Assembly: GCA_020847695.1 (NCBI GenBank)
Contig: JADLBP010000133.1
Coordinates: 1-55,739 of the forward strand
Direction of reading: 5' to 3'
DNA length: 55,739 nucleotides
Origin: Planctomycetota bacterium
GTDB taxonomy: Bacteria > Planctomycetota > UBA1135 > GCA-002686595
Position 1 is the first letter of the stretch. The number at the start of each line of letters is the position of its first letter. Positions 52,683 through 55,739 of this stretch are shown one piece after another. A program made the position numbers and the translations under genes. The notes beneath the pieces are model-generated. The model searched no databases, was not told where the DNA came from, and was given only the letters and a program-made list of their open reading frames with translations.

Positions 52683-55600
52683 CTACTTGGCTTCCGGCGC
52701 CGCGTCCGCGGTCGGCGAACGACCCGGGATCTGCAGCGCGAGGTTCGAGAGCGCGCTCAGCAGGTTCTGGCGCACCGGATCGGTGACCATGCCGCGCACG
52801 GTCTCGAGCACCTGGCTCGCGAGCTGACGGTCCTGGTAGCGCGCGCGCTGCACGAGCTGCGTGCCGTAGAACTGACCGAGCTCGGCGACGCCGACGCGTC
52901 CGGTCGCGCGCTCGCGTTGCTCCCAGAGACGCGCGAGCACCTCGATGCCGGTGTCGCGCGACGACGGACCGGCGTTGCAGAAGGCGCGCGCCTGGGTGAA
53001 CTCGAGGTCGAGGTCCGGCGTCGTCGCGTTCTCGAGCCGCATCGCGACGTCGATGTTCTCCTGCACGCGCTCGAGGTTGCGTCCGCTGCTCGAGAGCAGC
53101 CAAGCGATCGCGCGCCGGGTCTGACCGTCGGGCACCATGCGCTGCACGAACTCGTAGAGCTCGACCGCTTCGTCCGGCTTGCCGCGGTCCGCGAGGCACT
53201 CACCGAGCATCAACCACGTCTCGATCGAGCCCGGGCGCTTCTCGAGCTCGCCGCGCACGAACTCCTCCGCGCGCTCGGGATCCAGCGAGGCGTAGAAGTC
53301 CTTCCAGCGACGCACGGAGCCGGCGCGCAGCAGGTCGAGGGCTTCGTTGAGCGTGGCGCTGCGGAAGCGGCGCAGGCGCTCGTAGGCTCGGGCGACGCCC
53401 ACCGCCGGTAGCGAAGGCGCGGAGCCGACGTCGAGCTTCGCGAGCTCGAGCGCGACCCACGGATCGTTCGGGAAGCGCTTCGAGAGCGTGTCCAGCCGTC
53501 CGGCGCGCAGAGCAGGCGTGATCTGGTCCTTCGCGCGGAGCGTCGCCTCGTCCATCAGCTCGATCAGCGCGCCAACGAGCTTCGAATCGGACGCGACCGG
53601 CGTCACCTCGCACGCGCGCGCGAGCGCGGCGACGGCGCCGGTCCAATCGCCGCGCGCCTTCTCGATGTCGGCGAGCTCGACCAGCGCGGGCAGCAGCGTC
53701 GGGCTCGCGTCGAGCGCCGCGCGAGCTGCGGTCGCGGCGGGCTCGAGCTCGCCCTTGGCCGCGAGGTCCATCGCGCGGATCAACAGGTCCTCGGCTTCGT
53801 CTCCGCTCTGCGCTCCGAGCGCCCTGCGACGCGCGTTGCGCAGGCGCACGAGCTCGATGTCGTCGAAACGGCCGACGCGCGCCTGCGTCACGTCCTCGAG
53901 CAGCCGCCAGCCCAGCGCGAAGCGAGGGAAGGCGCGCACGAGCGTGGTCAGGATGTCCTCCGCTCGTCCGTCGTGCCCGAGCAGGAGCTCGGCGCGCGCG
54001 GCGAGGTACGTCGGCCACAACGAGCCCGGCTTCGGCGGCGTGCCGAGCGAAGCGCAATGCGCGACGCACCACGCGGCCCACGGGCGGTGGGTCGCGGCGA
54101 GCACCAGCCCGAGCGCCTGGCGCGGATCGCCGGTCGAGCCTTCGCCGCGCAGGAAGACCATCGTCTCCGCGTCGCTCTCGTCGCCGAACGGTCGGATCTC
54201 AGCGACCGGCGTGCCGCGCATCAGCGCGATGCCCGCCGAAGCGAGCGCCCACAGCGGATCGTCGGCCTGGTTCTTGACGCCGTCGGCGAGCGCGCGCTCG
54301 GCCTGGTCGACGCGCTCGTCGTAGAACGCGAGGATCGCGTTGTGCAACGGCGTCGCCTTGAAGCGGGTGCGATTGAGCTCGCGCACGTGGAACGGCAAGC
54401 GACTCCACGCACGGTCGTCGAGCACGAGCAACAGGCGTCCGAACTCGGGTCCGCCGTTCTCGTCGAACGCGGCGGCTCGCTCGAGCAGGTCCTCGGCTTC
54501 GCGCCGCGAACCGCCGAGCCACGCGATCTGCGCCAGGCGCAGGTAGAGCGGCCCGCCGCGCTGCGTTTCCTGCGCTTCGATCGCCTTCGCGAGCGCGCCG
54601 GCCTCGAGGGCGCGGCCGGACGAGAGCAGCAGTTCGATGCCGAGCAGCGCGCCCTGCGGCTCGAGTTGCGCGTCCTTGCCGACCGAGCGCACCCATTGAG
54701 CGAGCCGGGTGTCGTCCTTCGAGCGCAACGCCGCGGCGAGCGCGAGCGGCAGCGCTTGACCGTACTGCGCGGAGCCCGGTTGCACCTCGGCGAGCACGTC
54801 GAGCACCGAGCTCCAACGCTGGAGGTCCGCGTAGAGCGTCGCGATCAGCAGCCGCCCCTCGTCGCCGAGCGGCGCGGTGTCGAGCGCGTAGAGACCATTG
54901 AGCGCGTCGGAGGAACGCCCGTCCTGGCGCAGCGTGCGCGCGGCCAGCAAGCGGCCGGTGCGTTCGGGATCGAGGCGCACGAGCTCGAGCAGCTCGGCGT
55001 CGGTCAGCGTGTCCTCGGAGAGGCGCTTCAGTTGGCGCAACACCGTCGCTTCGGGACCGGCACGCCGCAGGTGCTCGATCCACTGCTCGGCGGCCGTGCG
55101 CTCGTCGCCGGCCTCGAACGCGAGGTCCGCGAGCAGGTCGACCGCGGGGAGGAAGCCCGGATACTTGTCGAGGATCCGCCGGCACGCGGACATCGCCTGC
55201 GGCGCCGTGCCGCGCTGAACGTGCAACTGCGCGAGCCGCCAGAGCTCGAACGCGCCGGCGGGGCCGAGTGGCGTCGAGAGTCCTTGCGCGGAGAGTTCCT
55301 CGATCAGCACCTCGAGCGCGACGCCGCTCGCCGCCATGTGCGCTTGACCCGCCTCGCCCCAGCGAGGCATCAGGTCGGCGCGCTTCTCCGGCAGGAGCCG
55401 CACCGCGTGCGTCAGCGCGTCTTCGATCTTGTCGAGCGACTCCGGCTCGGTCTGGCGCAACACCTCGGCGTAGCGCAGCCACTCTTCGCCGCTCGTGTCC
55501 GGCGCGATCCGCAGCAGCTCGATCAGCGCGGGCTTCTCCTGGAGGATCTCGCCCTGCGCCTGCGCGCACTTCGCCTGCGCGCGCCGGGCGATCTCGATCG

Positions 55601-55739
55601 CGTTCGGCACCGGCTCGTACGCGTCGGTCTGGAGGTAGCGAGCCAGCGCGGTCAGCGCGGGACTGCACTGGCGGTCCTCGGCCTCGCCGATCGCGATGTA
55701 GAACTGCGACGCGGATCGGAGTTCCTCGTCGGAGTAGAG
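52683..55739 (-). CDS. Large TPR protein, 5' end beyond window
   Basis: The frame stays open to the window edge, so the true start is upstream and the visible part is ~1018 codons. It consists almost entirely of TPR-like helical pairs rich in Ala, Leu, Arg and Glu, for example AQAKCAQAQGEILQEKPALIEL and ARGDWTGAVAALARACEV. No catalytic motif is seen. A GTG at 55610 could be read as a start, but coding-like TPR sequence continues upstream of it. It is convergent with the deacetylase, with 43 bases between stop codons. It may be a scaffold for the export machinery, which is an inference from position. Confidence 0.75.
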   Translation of the reverse strand, partial: LYSDEELRSASQFYIAIGEAEDRQCSPALTALARYLQTDAYEPVPNAIEIARRAQAKCAQAQGEILQEKPALIELLRIAPDTSGEEWLRYAEVLRQTEPESLDKIEDALTHAVRLLPEKRADLMPRWGEAGQAHMAASGVALEVLIEELSAQGLSTPLGPAGAFELWRLAQLHVQRGTAPQAMSACRRILDKYPGFLPAVDLLADLAFEAGDERTAAEQWIEHLRRAGPEATVLRQLKRLSEDTLTDAELLELVRLDPERTGRLLAARTLRQDGRSSDALNGLYALDTAPLGDEGRLLIATLYADLQRWSSVLDVLAEVQPGSAQYGQALPLALAAALRSKDDTRLAQWVRSVGKDAQLEPQGALLGIELLLSSGRALEAGALAKAIEAQETQRGGPLYLRLAQIAWLGGSRREAEDLLERAAAFDENGGPEFGRLLLVLDDRAWSRLPFHVRELNRTRFKATPLHNAILAFYDERVDQAERALADGVKNQADDPLWALASAGIALMRGTPVAEIRPFGDESDAETMVFLRGEGSTGDPRQALGLVLAATHRPWAAWCVAHCASLGTPPKPGSLWPTYLAARAELLLGHDGRAEDILTTLVRAFPRFALGWRLLEDVTQARVGRFDDIELVRLRNARRRALGAQSGDEAEDLLIRAMDLAAKGELEPAATAARAALDASPTLLPALVELADIEKARGDWTGAVAALARACEVTPVASDSKLVGALIELMDEATLRAKDQITPALRAGRLDTLSKRFPNDPWVALELAKLDVGSAPSLPAVGVARAYERLRRFRSATLNEALDLLRAGSVRRWKDFYASLDPERAEEFVRGELEKRPGSIETWLMLGECLADRGKPDEAVELYEFVQRMVPDGQTRRAIAWLLSSSGRNLERVQENIDVAMRLENATTPDLDLEFTQARAFCNAGPSSRDTGIEVLARLWEQRERATGRVGVAELGQFYGTQLVQRARYQDRQLASQVLETVRGMVTDPVRQNLLSALSNLALQIPGRSPTADAAPEAK

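Overview
The window is GC-rich (about two thirds G+C or more by eye), densely coding and free of mobile elements. It looks like a chromosomal segment from a planctomycete-type bacterium (phylum Planctomycetota). The best single marker is a small protein of the Verrucomicrobia/Planctomycetes-restricted Minf_1886 family at 29190-29603. A sulfatase-fold membrane protein, scarce Shine-Dalgarno sequences and frequent GTG starts fit that reading. The phylum is an inference, and I cannot name the genus.

Layout. (1) 1-11389, plus strand: a surface-glycan cluster. It holds a cut-off helical-toroid protein, a membrane alkaline-phosphatase/sulfatase-fold enzyme with Thr in the nucleophile position, three GT4 glycosyltransferases, a B12-type radical SAM protein, a GNAT acetyltransferase and a polysaccharide deacetylase. 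(2) 11408-16278, minus strand: the most unusual locus. A 69-aa SxtJ-like membrane protein, a NodU/CmcH-type O-carbamoyltransferase and a membrane SGNH hydrolase are followed by eight tandem microprotein genes of 41-54 codons, most too short for ordinary ORF calling. The SGNH protein ends in a DUF5989-like tail. The microproteins share one transmembrane segment, and all have a Tyr within five residues of the C-terminus, as the SGNH tail does. (3) 16484-24400: HtrA-type protease, tRNA-Val(GAC), alanine dehydrogenase, UppP, a methyltransferase, a GT4 enzyme, a Nudix-like protein and a lipoprotein amidase. (4) 24425-33390: a large TPR/HExxH metallopeptidase, tmk, holB, a Minf_1886 protein, an AI-2E-type transporter and a large S41 protease.

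(5) 33537-40831: moaC, then accB-accC-lipoprotein-UXS-glmS-epimerase, tightly packed. This joins fatty-acid precursor supply to UDP-GlcNAc and UDP-xylose/uronate supply. (6) 40976-52639: rmlA-rmlD-rmlB (no rmlC), then an export/assembly block with a Wza-like lipoprotein, a kinase-less Wzc-like protein, an exosortase-type O-glycosylation ligase, an AsnB-type amidotransferase, two GT4 enzymes and an XrtA-type deacetylase. No exosortase is present. (7) 52683-end, minus strand: a large TPR protein cut by the window edge.

Together the genes describe making, decorating (carbamoyl, acetyl, deacetyl, possible phospho-transfer) and exporting surface polysaccharide. Many genes are coupled by ATGA or GTGA start/stop overlaps. 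Several promoters appear to have -10 boxes almost touching the start codon, suggesting leaderless mRNAs.
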